Positions 37,683-49,605 are shown, counted from the stretch's first letter. The stretch: DNA of 64,000 nt from Tubiluchus corallicola (GCA_030141605.1 JAQGDQ010000536.1:57961-121960), one strand, 5' to 3'. Program-made: numbers and translations. The notes: generated from the sequence alone by a model not told the origin.

Positions 37683-37837
37683 CTGATGAACTATCTCGTG
37701 TGTAACGAGGAAGTTAATGTAGCCTATATCGCTAAGAGCAGGGTTGCTTTCGTCTAGTGTTAATAAACGTGAATTGCAGATGATCAGTCCCCAGTTCTCC
37801 ATGCCGTTGAACGCAAACTGTGGAACGCCTACAATAT
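37683..37837 (-). CDS. aminopeptidase catalytic exon, version 2 (diverged)
   Basis: Acceptor attgcag, two bases complete an Asp codon, then IVGVPQFAFNGMENWGLIIC, NSRLLTL, DIGYINFLVTHEIVHQ, donor gttggt. Same length (155), same phases and collinear with the exon at 35804-35958; I count 18 identical residues of 51. Zinc motif HEIVH and the MENWG core are kept. The first two residues of GAMEN are Asn-Gly, and the usual T-(Y/F)-R-E after WGL(I) is I-C-N-S. These residues line the S1 side of M1 active sites, so a change of substrate range is plausible. No stop or frameshift. Confidence 0.9.
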
Positions 37838-38004
37838 CTGCAATTTTTACCAATAGATGAATCAGTTTTTGTTAGCAAACAAACTTTTTAACTGACTCTA
37901 GTTGCTTTATGCACCAAGAAACCAGTAATGAATTACTTAATCACTTTGTTATAAATAAACTTTCAAATGCATTGTAGGTTGCAAAAGCCCATTAAAATGT
38001 TTCC

Positions 38005-38190
38005 ATAAGATTAAAAAATATCATTAATTAATTATGACTGTGAATGTCAGAATTTTTTATAAACCATTATGAGTTGAAGAAAAGAGACACTGAAAATTTA
38101 CGGACTAGTCGGGATTTGAACCCGAGACCTGAGATTAGTACTTCCACGGTCTACACCTAAGCTACCAGCCCGGCATGTCAGAGCAGGCCT
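38005..38190 (-). mobile_element. tRNA-derived SINE, minus strand
   Basis: On the minus strand an A box TAGCTTAGGTG (38154-38164) and a B box GGTTCAAATCCC (38111-38122) are at tRNA spacing. They are followed by ttcttcaactcat, tggtttat, attctg and cagtcataattaatta, the body shared with the copy at 58995-59215. Confidence 0.75.
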
Positions 38191-38264
38191 AAGATTTCCT
38201 CCTTGTAGCACACAATCCAACAGCGCCACCTGTACCCATAACACTAGGTGATGCTTATGATATC

Positions 38265-38355
38265 AATACTTTGCCAAATTAGCTGGCAACTAACAATATC
38301 TTTAATTAACTATGACTGTGACTATCAGAATTTTTATAAACCACTGCAGTTTGTT
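38265..38355 (-). mobile_element. second SINE tail, minus strand
   Basis: Repeats the 3' body of the same SINE (tggtttataaaaattctg, tagttaattaaagatat, gttgccagctaatttgg), without a head. Confidence 0.65.
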
Positions 38356-38484
38356 TTACAAAAATTTCCTTTGTAATCGCCCAATTTACTAACTACGACT
38401 CAAATGAGATATGCGTGTCAAATTTTGCTACAATACGAACACTTCTTTGAAGTTGTAAGCTGTAAGGCGATGGTACTTTTTCAA

Positions 38485-39056
38485 TTAAAGCACAAGAAAA
38501 AGCTTCGCTTACATAAAGATAAAAAATTCGTCTTGGAATTTTATATCGCATTCGGACTGCCTTTTTGCATGCTGGACTTCAATCGGCAGTAACGCCGCAT
38601 AAAACATGTAAATTTAAACTCCCGTGATAACCGTTAGACGTGACCACTTTGACGACTGGTCATTTAAAACAAGTTTAGAGAACATTGTGTAAAGTATGGA
38701 AAAATAATCAGCGCATTCATAGCGCACACGTCACATTTTAAATAATTAAGAATTTTCTTTTCTAGTTACATAAGTCTTTGCAGCAGATAAGCAAAATGGT
38801 AAGTAATAGAGATTTGCATGGAAAATTTTTTTGGTACATAATTTAACATTGCCTTTTCTTCCTCTGATTTACGTTGTGCGTATGTGACGCCATGTAACAG
38901 CGAGGCCGGAACAATGTCGCGGGAAATTTAAAATGAAAACGAAAAAATTCCTTTCAACGCGAATACGATAAACGCATAAAATTGCTGTAAAGTAGTGTAA
39001 TTTTTAAGGCGATTTTTCTGAAACCTACTTCAGGTACCCCTGTTCTTGTCCTTTAA
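38485..39056. mobile_element. T2-like MITE family 1, copy b (full length)
   Basis: TTAA-AGCACAAGAAA at the left and TTCTTGTCCT-TTAA at the right give about 11-bp inverted termini inside duplicated TTAA. The interior shares cataaaacatgtaaatttaa and atttttctgaaacctactt with copies a, c and d. No ORF for a transposase. Confidence 0.85.
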
Positions 39057-39806
39057 ATAAAGCTCGTGATCTTGCCACTAATTTTATGAAACCATGGCAG
39101 GACAGAGCTGCCGCCATGTCATTTATCTATGTGCATAAATATCAATTTGAAACTAGCAAACGTTATTAGGATAGATAAAAATAAATTGGCCATTTGCGCC
39201 ATAATTTTACATTAGATGTCTTTTGCTTATTCACCAGTTTTCTCGACGTTAATTTTCCTCCAGAGAATTTGTGAATAACGATGTTTACAGAAGCATCTAC
39301 ATGGAAATATTTCTGAAACTCGTACACAAATAATTTCTCATATTTTTATAATGCTGTTTTTTAATTCAGAGGACCCATGCATACGTCGTTCATCAATTTA
39401 CTTAATTATTTATTTACGATTTGGTGTTTATATATCGAAAAATGCGTATTAAATACCGTACATATTCACGATGTACTTTATCGATTCATAAAATATGCAA
39501 TATGAAAAAATTCCTTGAAATAAGATTAAAAATAAATTCAAAGGCGAAAGAAATTTATAATTTAAAAACTTTCCATCTCATATAATAGTTTTTTTAGTTT
39601 TTACTAAAATCTTACAAAAAGAAATTTTTTCATATCTTTATCCTTGATCTGTATTCAGCATTATTAACGCAAATGAACATTTTAACTGTTTCCTTTTTTA
39701 AAAATTTTAGTTAGACTCATTTCGCAAAAAATAGTAAAAACATCAAGAACATTTACGTAAAAATAATATGGAAGAAAAAATAATATAAAAGAAAAAATTA
39801 TCTTAC

Positions 39807-39927
39807 CAAGCTTCTTTAACGGAAACCTTATTTGGAAATAGTCTTCGAAGTAAGTGAGAGTTTGCGTTCCAACTTGGAGGGCGTAGTTTGTCTGTTCAAT
39901 AGATTCCGGCTTTGACCACACTCTCAC
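39807..39927 (-). CDS. aminopeptidase exon before the alternative pair
   Basis: Acceptor gtaaaag, phase 0, VRVWSKPESIEQTNYALQVG, then QTLTYFEDYFQIRFPLKKL and one base, donor gtaaga. VRVWxxP and LxxFExYFxxxFPLxKLD are typical. The leftover G makes GAT (Asp) with the 37.7-kb exon or GAA (Glu) with the 35.8-kb exon; both suit the K-L-(D/E) position. Confidence 0.95.
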
Positions 39928-40073
39928 CTTTTACAAATGAACAGTAACATATTCAAAATCTAAGAGAACAAAACAGAATACGCTTTCCTGCTGTATTATA
40001 TATAAAATAAGCAGAATTATGTTCTAATTTAAAACTTACACAACAACTAAAAATAGAAAACTTGCAGTTAATT

Positions 40074-40074
40074 A

Positions 40075-40155
<81 letters not shown>

Positions 40156-40195
40156 AATGATGATGATGATGATGATGATGATGACGTTGATGATA
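40074..40195. repeat. (GAT)n microsatellite
   Basis: About 38 nearly perfect GAT repeats. Confidence 0.96.
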
Positions 40196-40344
40196 ATGAT
40201 TAATCGTTAATATTATGCAAAAAGTACAATGAGCCTATTTGCACGAAGAATTGATTTACACGACAATTTAAATTTTAAGCAAAATATACAGCAAATACAG
40301 GGCTAACAGAAGTTAGAAGTAGTTCGACGAGAAAAATTATGCCC

Positions 40345-40820
40345 ATGTCCCATATAAAAGTTTGCAATTCTTTCTAATATTTGAATAATTAGCTTGGAAA
40401 GTTAGTTAACGGCAACCGAACAAGCCATCGCTTACGTCACAAACTAAGCACCGTTTGTGCAATGGTAGGCATCTTCACCGTGCGTCAATTGCGTAACCGC
40501 AGATTGCTACAAAACTCTTGTTTGTTGTCACAAAAATGAGCTCTACGTCACACTGACGTCACAGACAAACACTGCAGTTCATGATCGTGCTTATCATGGT
40601 ACCGCACCTCTTTGTCGGCCACACGAATGTGACGAAAAGGCGCCATTGCCAGTCATAGTGGATTCGGTGAGCCGCGCGTAGCTTCGAAAGTTTAACAAAA
40701 TTTAACTGTCCGAGGTAATTATCTAAGCTTTGATTTAAAAAAAGCTCTTGTAGTTTTCGATATTTTAGAGCATACTTTATTTTGAACTGATGTTTACACA
40801 ATCGTCCGGTTTTCCTTTAA
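40345..40820. mobile_element. T2-like MITE family 2, copy b (5'-truncated)
   Basis: Shares the body of 45723-46267 (tatttgaataatt, gcttacgtca, gtgagccgcgcgtagctt/ctgagccgcgcgtagctt). Ends in CAATCGTCCGGTTTTCCT-TTAA. The left terminus is missing. Confidence 0.8.
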
Positions 40821-41214
40821 GTATTAAAAACTTTATATTTATGTTTGTTTGTTTTTTGTTTATAAGTTTTGACAGAAAATCAGACATAAATGCGGCATTT
40901 GGAGTCACTATAAATCTTTGAAAAGTAAAGTAGCCATTTCTCTACGGTGTTATGATCTATAAAAACTCGGTTAACACGTGTTGGAAATTCCACAAGCTTG
41001 TTTTACTGAGACACAGGAAGAGAAAGATGACTGCAATGGATGCTGTACATAAGCCAAATGTTTCTCTTTAGACCCCAACTGTTACTCAGGAGGTTTACTC
41101 AACTGTTGTGAGTTTTCACGGGGCGTATTTTCTTTTGCAACGTTGCTTTTTACTATCACGAATGTTTGGAAGACATAATTTAGAAACTTATTAAGAGCAA
41201 ACAAAAACGCACTT

Positions 41215-41875
41215 GACAAAAGCAAAATGAGCTTGACACAAGTCTAATGAGCTTGACAAAAGTCAAATGAGCTTGACACAAGTCTAATGAGCTTGACAAA
41301 AGTCAAATGAGCTTGACAAACGTCAAATGAGCTTGACAAAAGTCAAATGAGCTTGACAAAAGTAAAACGAGCCTGACAAAAGTCAAATGACCTTGTCAAA
41401 AGTAAAACGAGCTTGACAAAAGTCAAATGAGCATGACAAAAGTAAAACGAGCTTGACAAAAGTCAAATGAGCTTGACAAAATTAAAACAAGCTTGACAAA
41501 AGTAAAATGAGCTCGACACAAGTCAAATTATCTTGATAAAAGTCAAATGAGCTTGATAAAAGTCAAATGAGCTTGACGAAAGTCAAACGAGCTTGACAAA
41601 AGTAAAACGAGCTTGACAAAACTCAAATGACCTTGTCAAAAGTAAAACGAGCTTGACAAAAGTCAAAAGAGCCTAACAAAAGTAAAACGAGCTTGACAAA
41701 AGTCAAATGAGCTTGTCAAAAGTAAAACGAGCTTGACAAAAGTCAAATGAGCTTGACAAAAGTAAGACGAGCTTGACAAAAGTCAAATGAGCTTGACAAA
41801 AGTAAAACGAGCTTGACAAAAGTCAAATGAGCTTGACTAAAGTAAAACGAGCTTGACAAATGTCAAACGAACTTT
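41215..41875. repeat. 20-bp array of small hairpin units, about 33 copies
   Basis: Unit gagcttgacaaaagtcaaat contains the perfect stem TTGAC-aaaa-GTCAA. In the second half it alternates with gagcttgacaaaagtaaaac, making a 40-bp dimer in which only every other unit keeps the palindrome. Confidence 0.95.
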
Positions 41876-42034
41876 AACAATTAGCTCAGACTTGTTGATT
41901 TTTGTTTCGACATGTATAACAGGATTCCCTGTAGTGAGTTCGACTTTCTGCACAATTGGAAAACAATTGTTTGGGCTAAATTGTTTAAAATGTTCACTAA
42001 AAGTAAGCATATTAGTCGAATGAGCAAACAAAAG

Positions 42035-42282
42035 AATGATTGAATGAATGAATGAGTAAATGAATGACCGAATGAATAAATGAATAAAGAAACGAATGCG
42101 TGTGTGCAAAAATGTATGTATAAATGAAAAAATAAATGAACGAACGAACGAATGAACGAATCACTGAACGAACAAACGAACGAAAGAAGTAATGAATGAA
42201 TGAATAAATGAATGAATGAATGAATGAATGAATGAATGAATGAATGAATGAATGAATGAATGAATGAATGAATGAATGAATT
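42035..42282. repeat. (AATG)n with (AACG) variants
   Basis: Degenerate left part (gaacgaacgaacg) and a pure AATG right part (42190-42282). Minus-strand open frames here are artefacts. Confidence 0.95.
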
Positions 42283-42385
42283 GTGAAAAGTAATCAATAC
42301 AAAGCAAAAAATAATGAAAAGTAATCATTGAATGCAAGACATTGTTCAACAAGTTGTAAAAATCATATAAACAAGTACGACATAC

Positions 42386-42503
42386 CTTAATTCCACTCTT
42401 GGATACAGATTCTTTACTGGAAAAATTACAAACTATGAAAGCTAGCAGATACGTTGACATTTTTAAGGTTTTTTCGTATTTGTCTGCCACCCAGCCATCT
42501 GGC
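42386..42503 (-). CDS. aminopeptidase exon, N-terminal/catalytic junction
   Basis: Acceptor ctacag, completes an Arg codon, then PDGWVADKYEKTLKMSTYLL, AFIVCNFSSKESVSKSGIK, donor gtatgt. MSTYLLAF(I/V)VCxF is an M1 signature. Confidence 0.96.
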
Positions 42504-42649
42504 CTGTAGAAAATAATTCAAGTGAAGCCAATTCGAATGATATTAAGCCTAATACATGGAACTCAAACAAAGTCCAACTAAACTGATTGTATATAAATAG
42601 ATAAATAGTTAAATGTATACAAGACTGGAATTCTTTCCCTGTTAATACA

Positions 42650-43010
42650 CGAGCAGGTTAAATATTGTCATAGGTTAAGTCAGAGGTTAAATATTGTCAT
42701 AGGTTAAGTCAGAGGTTAAATATTGTCATAGGTTAAGTCAGAGGTTAAATATTGTCATAGGTTAAGTCAGAAGTTAAATATTGTCATAGGTTAAGTCAGA
42801 GGTCAAGTCAGAGGTTAAATATTGTCAGAGGTTAAGTCAGAGGTCAAGTCAGAGGTTAAATATTGTCAGAGGTTAAGTCAGAGGTCAAGTCAGAGGTTAA
42901 ATATTGTCAGAGGTTAAGTCAGAGGTCAAGTCAGAGGTTAAATATTGTCAGCGGTCAAGTCAGAGGTCAAGTCAGAGGTCAAGTCAGAGGTTAAATATTG
43001 TCATAGTATA
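42650..43010. repeat. 29-bp minisatellite with expanding dimer
   Basis: Units of gttaaatattgtcatag plus gttaagtcagag. From about 42800 an extra 11-12-base gtcaagtcagag is inserted per unit, so the period grows stepwise. Confidence 0.92.
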
Positions 43011-43586
43011 GTGTCATAGTACTTGACAACAAATTTATGTTGTACTTGCTTTGGATCATTGAATTTATTTTGGATATTTTCCATATTTATAGATTAACTT
43101 AGCAATACAACTACAATTGAAGTTCACTGCAAAAACATTGAACTGATCATGCTTTTCTGCAAATACTTGAAGTTTAAGGACAGAACCAGAGCTCCCGTGA
43201 TGTTGCAGAAGGCTGAACACTCATCATGTCAGCACTGGCCTCGAAACCATGAATAAACAAAAATTGTAGACATCGTTATTGCTACACGGTAAAAAAATTT
43301 TGAGATACAAAATCAAAAAGTTTAATTTACGCAGTCAGAACATTTTACATCAACGTTGTTGTTATGTGATGTTTACTGCATTGTTTACATGAAGTATGGC
43401 ATCATCACTCTCACTTTGGCTGTAGTTCCGAGACAGCAAGCAGTTGCAGAACAGCGTGATCAGACACATTTACTTGTAGTAATCAAAAACATCACCAATA
43501 TTCTTAGCTTGTCTGCTTAACTAAAAGACTAATTAAGAGGACTTAATTAAGAGACTAACTAAAAGATGTAGTATTTAGTGAACCAG

Positions 43587-43660
43587 GGCCGGTTTATCCT
43601 ATATGCTGTTATAGGCTGCAGCCTAGGACCCCTCAAGCTTTTGGGGCCCTCAAGCTTTAG
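43587..43660. mobile_element. possible left terminus of another hAT element
   Basis: CAGGGCCGGTTTATCC followed by ggctgcagcctaggacccc has the composition and CAG start of hAT termini. The matching right end was not found before 44100. Confidence 0.4.
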
Positions 43661-44099
43661 GAACATTTGGTAAAAAGTCTGTTTTTTCACCACGGTTGTG
43701 TTGAAATGCGTGCTATTCTGGTTTGCCATAAACAGTAAGACGGCGGTATTTCTTAAAGAACATTTTCACTGACAAACAAAAGATAGCTGTTGTAGTTTAT
43801 TTAAAGAATTTGCAATAAGTTTACTTTAAGCCATGTAAACGTGGCTAAAATGTTATCACGAGTAAAAAAGTTTCAAGATCCGCGTTCGCGAATTAGAATG
43901 TGGCTCTGTCTAATGGAGGGAGGCATAATTTCACTAGTCTAGGGACCCAAAAGGTCATAATTCGGCGAGAGTAGATCTTAGGTACTTTTGCGACCTGATG
44001 GTATAACCATCCACTCAAAGTAATTTTACAGGCGTTTTCATGAGGCTTGAATATAGCAGCTTTTCAAACCGGTCTCGCAGGTCACGTCTTAACCCTTTT

Positions 44100-44704
44100 A
44101 CGTAAAGCTTAAAAAATTCTCTTTTCGTATGCATGGCTTGCAATGGCCGTAACGCTGTATAAAACGTGTAAATTTAAACTCCCGCGATAACCGTTAGGCG
44201 CAGCCATGGTAGGTCGTTTGAAACAAGTTTTGATATCATTAAGTAAAGTTTGAAAAAATAATCAGAGCATTCGTAGCATACATGTTGCTAACTAAGTAAA
44301 ATTTTAAATTACTGTATTTTGTCAATAAGGTTAAAAATACGTTTTTGGTTAGTGAGTGGCGCACCCTGGAGGGTGAGTCAGCAACATTTTACCAATTGGC
44401 ACAAACATCTTAAAATTATTATTTCTAGTTACACAAGTCTTTACAGCAGGTAAGCGAAATGCTAAGTAAGCATGGAAAGTTCTTTGGGACATAATTTAAC
44501 ATTCCCTTTTCTTCCCCTGATTTACGTTTGCGTAGTGACGTCATGTGATGGTGCCGACAGAACAGTATTGCGGGAGATTTAAAATGAAAACAAATTAAAA
44601 TAACGCCAGTACGATATGTGCATAAAATTGCTGTAAAGTAGTGTAATTTTTAAGGTGATTTTTCTGAAACCTACTCTCAGGCACCCCCTTTTCTTGTCCT
44701 TTAA
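44100..44704. mobile_element. T2-like MITE family 1, copy c
   Basis: Body as in copies a, b and d, and right terminus TTCTTGTCCT-TTAA. The left terminus is eroded. It ends 35 bases from the splice donor of the next aminopeptidase exon. Confidence 0.82.
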
Positions 44705-44739
44705 ATCGTAATCTATGAAGGCTTACAAATCTTATTTAC

Positions 44740-44895
44740 CTTCGTATTTTGGTCTCAATTTCTGTATTAGACAGAGACAACATGTCATGTCGTCTCACAA
44801 GAGTCACAGTGAACGTGGCTTTGAACTTTGGCTCGTCAAAACATGGAAATGCTTTCCGTGCATCTGTCGGCTGGAATTGCGTGGTTGCCAAATAT
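44740..44895 (-). CDS. aminopeptidase exon, most 5' one recognised
   Basis: Acceptor cttacag, one base of a split codon, then [49 protein letters not shown], donor gtaaat. This is the classic [25 protein letters not shown] block near residue 200 of the family. Upstream exons (membrane anchor, first beta domain) should lie above 44,895 but I could not recognise them. Confidence 0.95.
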
Positions 44896-45134
44896 CTGTA
44901 AGAAAACATAATACAGATGTCAGTTTCCGAAATGAAAGTGTTCGACTGAAAACAACAGCTGAGCATTTTGAAATACTGAGATGTCAAGTTAACGTCCTCG
45001 GGCTGTAGAATTATAAATAATAATGTAAAATTTTTGAAATTTAAGACGTGACACATGTAAACCGTTTGAGGATGAGGACATTTGGGCTGCATAGATTAAA
45101 AACAGGATGATTTTTCACGTCCGATTTTGAAAAA

Positions 45135-45237
45135 CTGTAAAACGTATCCATTTAAGACCTGTAACTAGAGTTGTGGTAGTTAAATAATAGACAAAGCGCT
45201 TCTGGTAGTTAAACAATAGATTAAAAACTTAAAGCAT
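45135..45237. repeat. dispersed repeat, pair with 47030-47100
   Basis: Shares aacgtatccatttaag, cctgtaac, ggtagttaaataatag and attaaaaacttaaagca with 47030-47100, in the same orientation. Confidence 0.8.
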
Positions 45238-45600
45238 AACTGGACCAGGCGAGCATAACTAGTGATGCCCTCACAACTGAACATATTTTGCAGCAGCACA
45301 AACATTCCGTGAGCGTGTTGCACGTGTTTGCGCAAGCGAAAATTGAAGTAGCACAACATTCAGTGTGACATACAAAAATTCGGCAAATGTTAAGTTCAGA
45401 GTTAAATATCAAGTTTACTGCTGTGCTCACACATGAGCTCTCGAATGTGTGCACAACGTCACAAGTGAACACCTTTGAAATGAGAGGTACAGTACCTGTT
45501 TTGTGCAACGTGTTTCCGAGATGCAGGGCTAAGGCCCGTCTAACTAGCAAGTGGTAAAATGCATGTAACAGCGAAGAAGTAGTGGCGCGATAGTGAAATT
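45218..45600 (-). mobile_element. dispersed repeat copy (pair with 8118-8500)
   Basis: Reverse-complement partner of the 8.1-kb element. The minus-strand ORF in it has no recognised family and differs in frame from the other copy, so the repeat is probably non-coding. Confidence 0.75.
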
Positions 45601-45722
45601 GCGTTTATATGGTAATATTTCATTCTCATGACCCATTCTTGAAAAGATATTAGGTTCCCTTTCAATATGTTATAGGTTAGAGGTTAGACTGTTTCGTGAT
45701 ATAACTTAAGATGGGGTTTCCT

Positions 45723-46267
45723 TTAAAGGAAGACCGGACGATTGTTTAGACTCAATCTCATTTCAATTTACTGTCCAAAATATACATTTTCTTGCCTATG
45801 AAAGTTAACAATTATTCTATATTTGAATAATTGGCTTAGAAATTTAATTAACGGCACAGCTATTGCTTACGTCAGAAACTAACCTCAGCTTGTGCAATGG
45901 CAGGCGTCTTCTCTTGCGCGTCAAGCGCATTCGCGTAAGTGTTACAGTACTGCTTAAACGCATGATGTCACGTAAAATGGGCTTCACATCATATGACGTC
46001 AGAAACTAACGTCATTTCATGATCATTCTTATCACGATACTGCCTTCTATTTGTCAGCCACGTAAATGTGACAAAAAAGCGCCGCTGCCAATCTTAGTAG
46101 ATTTACTGAGCCGCGCGTAGCTTTGAAAGTTTAACGAAATTTGTGTATCCGAGGTAATTATTATTTAATCTAAGCTTTGATTTACAAAAAGCTATTGTAG
46201 TTTTAAATGTTTTAGAGCATTTTTTATTCTGAACTCCTGTTTACACATTTATCTGGTTTTCCTTTAA
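45723..46267. mobile_element. T2-like MITE family 2, copy a (full length)
   Basis: Left TTAA-AGGAAGACCGGACGATTG, right end tttatctggttttcct-TTAA, which is the inverted form with a few changes. The same left terminus stands inverted at 53565-53665. Interior shared with 40345-40820. Confidence 0.85.
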
Positions 46268-46604
46268 ACTATAAAATACAAAGTTGAGGAAATTATAGTG
46301 AAAAATAATCGACACGTCCACATTCCTCTTTTTTCACAAACTGGATATTCATTACTAATGTGTAAAATATACAAAAATACAGTAAACGGAAGAGGTAACT
46401 ATTAGCATAGAATAAACTGACGGAAACAAGAGAGAGAGAGAGTCACTGATTTGTTTAGCAACTGTCGTTAGTTCATTGCTGCTTATAAGTTCAGTGTTCA
46501 GTGTTCAGTAACTTCTGAGTTTCTGTTTATAAAGTGTGAAAAGAAGCCACAGGCGCGTTGACTAAACTTTCAAGATAAACAACTTTCTCGCAGGGTTTTT
46601 GTAG

Positions 46605-46820
46605 CATCTGGACGACTTGGCTTCATTGATGCAGTTTGCTTCACCTGGTTCAATATGTCCTAATCCAAGCAATCCAAACGAGTACCAGTCTATGATACCG
46701 GTCTCTGGTATCGTCACAGAAGACAAATTAATCAAAATGGAACAAAATGCTAGGTCGACGGTTAACCCTCCCCCTCCCCCCCCATCATTGTTACGACAAC
46801 TCTCAACTCAGAACACATAA
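46605..46820 (+). CDS. possible terminal exon or small protein, unknown
   Basis: After an acceptor-like tttttgtag, 71 residues stay open to TAA: HLDDLASLMQFASPGSICPN, a middle with MIPVSGIVTEDKLIKMEQ, and a Pro run PPPPPP. Codon use looks less AT-driven than the flanks. If translation starts at the internal ATG (46629) it is a 63-residue protein. No family recognised and no partner exon found, so this is tentative. Confidence 0.3.
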   Translation, partial: HLDDLASLMQFASPGSICPNPSNPNEYQSMIPVSGIVTEDKLIKMEQNARSTVNPPPPPPSLLRQLSTQNT

Positions 46821-46849
46821 AATTGAAACAAACTGCAATGTTGAAATCG

Positions 46850-46915
46850 AAATCTCAAAATTTTGAAACCTCCTGCTAGAAGGGACACGTTAAGCGTTAA
46901 TCTTACATTCATAAG
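46850..46915 (-). repeat. inverted repeat, partner of 48403-48470
   Basis: Read on the minus strand it matches 48403-48470: tgaatgtaagat, ttaacgtgtccc, ggtttcaaaattttg. The pair flanks about 1.5 kb. Confidence 0.75.
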
Positions 46916-46985
46916 ATAAGATAAACATATTTATTTTACAATGCGTAGAAACCGTAATATATATGTATGTCTGTATGTATGTATG

Positions 46986-47017
<32 letters not shown>

Positions 47018-47029
47018 TATATACATACA

Positions 47030-47100
47030 AAAAACGTATCCATTTAAGGCCTGTAACAAGGGTTCTGGTAGTTAAATAATAGATTAAAAACTTAAAGCAC
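47030..47100. repeat. dispersed repeat, pair with 45135-45237
   Basis: Second copy of the block described at 45135, shorter by an internal deletion. Confidence 0.75.
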
Positions 47101-47379
47101 AAAACTTAAAACTCAAATATATTTATTACTTCTTGAAGTAACAAGTATAAAATCGTCGCTCAAATCTAGTCTACGTAATTAGAAGTTCTGTCTTTCTTTT
47201 TTTTGTCATTGTAATGTAGTGCATTGTTCATGTAATCGTGTGAATTGTAAATCGTCCATAAATAAATTCAATTTGTAAATTTGTAATCAATAGTTCAAGT
47301 TACATAAATTATTGTTTAATAATTGCTCAGGCGACAAGATGGCTAAACAATGTGATTTAATTTGTATTTAAAGTGAGAT

Positions 47380-47523
<144 letters not shown>

Positions 47524-48402
47524 GAGTTTATTTCGCATAAAAACAATAAAAATATACAGTTTACAAAGATAAAGATGTTAGTAAAACAGGTAATGCGATA
47601 TTAATAAAGTAACATATCTACAGACATTCAACTTTATAATAACCACACATTGTAGTACCCTTGTAATTATATTGCAGTATACAGTATTGTAAGGAGCTAT
47701 AATAGATATCTTAAAACATAATCTTTAAATGAGTTCTTAACCTTTAATTTTACATTTTCGTTTAGATCTACAGTACAACCATATTTACATCTTAAATTTA
47801 CTGGACTGTTATTTACATAGTAGCATAGCTTCGGAATTCTCAATGTGCAAGAGTTTACAATTTTTCTCACAAGTTTAATTTTCGACTATCTATTAAATAA
47901 TTCGCAGGCATTGTGCCACAAAAATACATTAACAATTTGACGCTTTGTCTAAAATCGAATATTTTTCTATAAGCAGTGTTCCATTTTACCCTAACGGCAT
48001 TAACTTCATTGTTTGATATACCCGTATAACAAAATGGGTAGACAATATGTATTGATCAGAGTTTTAGCTACTATGTCATTACGGTTATGACCCATACACA
48101 TATATATATATATATATGAATTTATGTATGTATGTATGTACTATATATACTAATATATAGTTCTGTAATATTGAACTGCAGACGTCACCTCGCCCACAAG
48201 GGTTAAAACCACCCAGGTTGGTTCGGTACCAACACATGAGGAGAGGCTAAGCAGTCTATAACTCTTCTGACGTCCATCTACGAAACAACACAATTTTGTG
48301 TGAGAAAAACGATACATTTAATAGCAAATTACATGAAGTAGATTCAAAAATAATGATGAAATAGAGTTTACACCGTCGCGGATTAATCTAACTGGACCAG
48401 TG

Positions 48403-48470
48403 AATGTAAGATAACATTTAACGTGTCCCTGTAACAGGGGCGTAGGTTTCAAAATTTTGTGGTTTCATTT
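48403..48470 (+). repeat. inverted repeat, partner of 46850-46915
   Basis: Includes CAGGGGCGTAGGTTTC, which resembles a hAT-type terminus. It is inverted relative to the copy at 46850. The segment between contains only microsatellites and AT-rich DNA. Confidence 0.65.
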
Positions 48471-49296
48471 TCCACATTGCAGTCGACTGTTCCCAAACTG
48501 ATGTAATCACTAATCTGGTAAACATTCGGAGTTTTTTTTTTCAGTCTGGCACATCCAGGCAGAGTGCAAAGCTCTCGCTAGTGCGCTTATACATGCTGTG
48601 CATGAAGACTCGCGGCTGAGTTAATAATATTGGCTCAATAGTCACACAGCTGCACGTGGCAGAAATTGCAAAGCGATTTGAGTTACGCAATCTCGTAAGC
48701 AAAAGCTGTGAATGAAAGACGTTTGTCCATTAGAGCATCTTAAGAAGCAGTAAAAAGCAGAAGTACTTGCAGCTGTCATAACCTCTGCACTGACCAAGAC
48801 AATGAGTTGCGCGCCGGAGGTGCTAGGGTCATCCAAGAAAAAGAGTTTCCTTAAATTAGCTTCATCTCGGTAGAGGCATTTGTAAAAGAGACGATTTGTC
48901 ATCGTGCAGCCAGATTTTTTTATTTCTAAAGAGTTATAAATCCCCCCCCAAGACTCCGCCAAGCGCCACTCGACGTTTTTCTATTTCACAGAATCTACAG
49001 GGTGGTCGTGCAATCAGCAAAAAACAGCCACTCTTAAGGTTTTAGGGGAAGGAACAACTTGCAGAAAAAACGACGTAGCAGCATTAATGTGGATGTTTTT
49101 CACAAGCATCTCTGCCGAGATGAAGGGCTGCGGATTAATTTCGTGGTGTGTTTCTTCTGAACTACTCTGTGTAACTAAGAATCTGTGATATATTACAGTA
49201 ATGTGGATTTAAGTAAACTTTTAGTTTTTAAAACTGTGACCGTTTCCCCCCCTAACTTTACTTCTTTTGTATAAACAATTGTCTTTACTTATTATA
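48471..49296. other. unidentified GC-balanced stretch
   Basis: A 106-codon minus-strand frame (48642-48962) lies here, with LRKLFFLDDPSTSGAQLIVL and FYCFLRCSNG. I recognise no family and see no splice sites that support it. It may be transposon debris. Confidence 0.3.
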
Positions 49297-49538
<242 letters not shown>

Positions 49539-49605
49539 AAGTAACCATACATATATTATTAAGTAAATAAATAAATAAATATTAAAATAAAGAATCGTGA
49601 CTCAC

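Noticed and set aside
38096-38185. Functional tRNA gene
   Set aside because: Good A and B boxes but unpaired acceptor arms, and a SINE body follows that is shared with another copy.
48642-48962. 106-codon minus frame as a gene
   Set aside because: No family recognised, no supporting splice sites or poly(A) signal, and it lies among transposon remnants.
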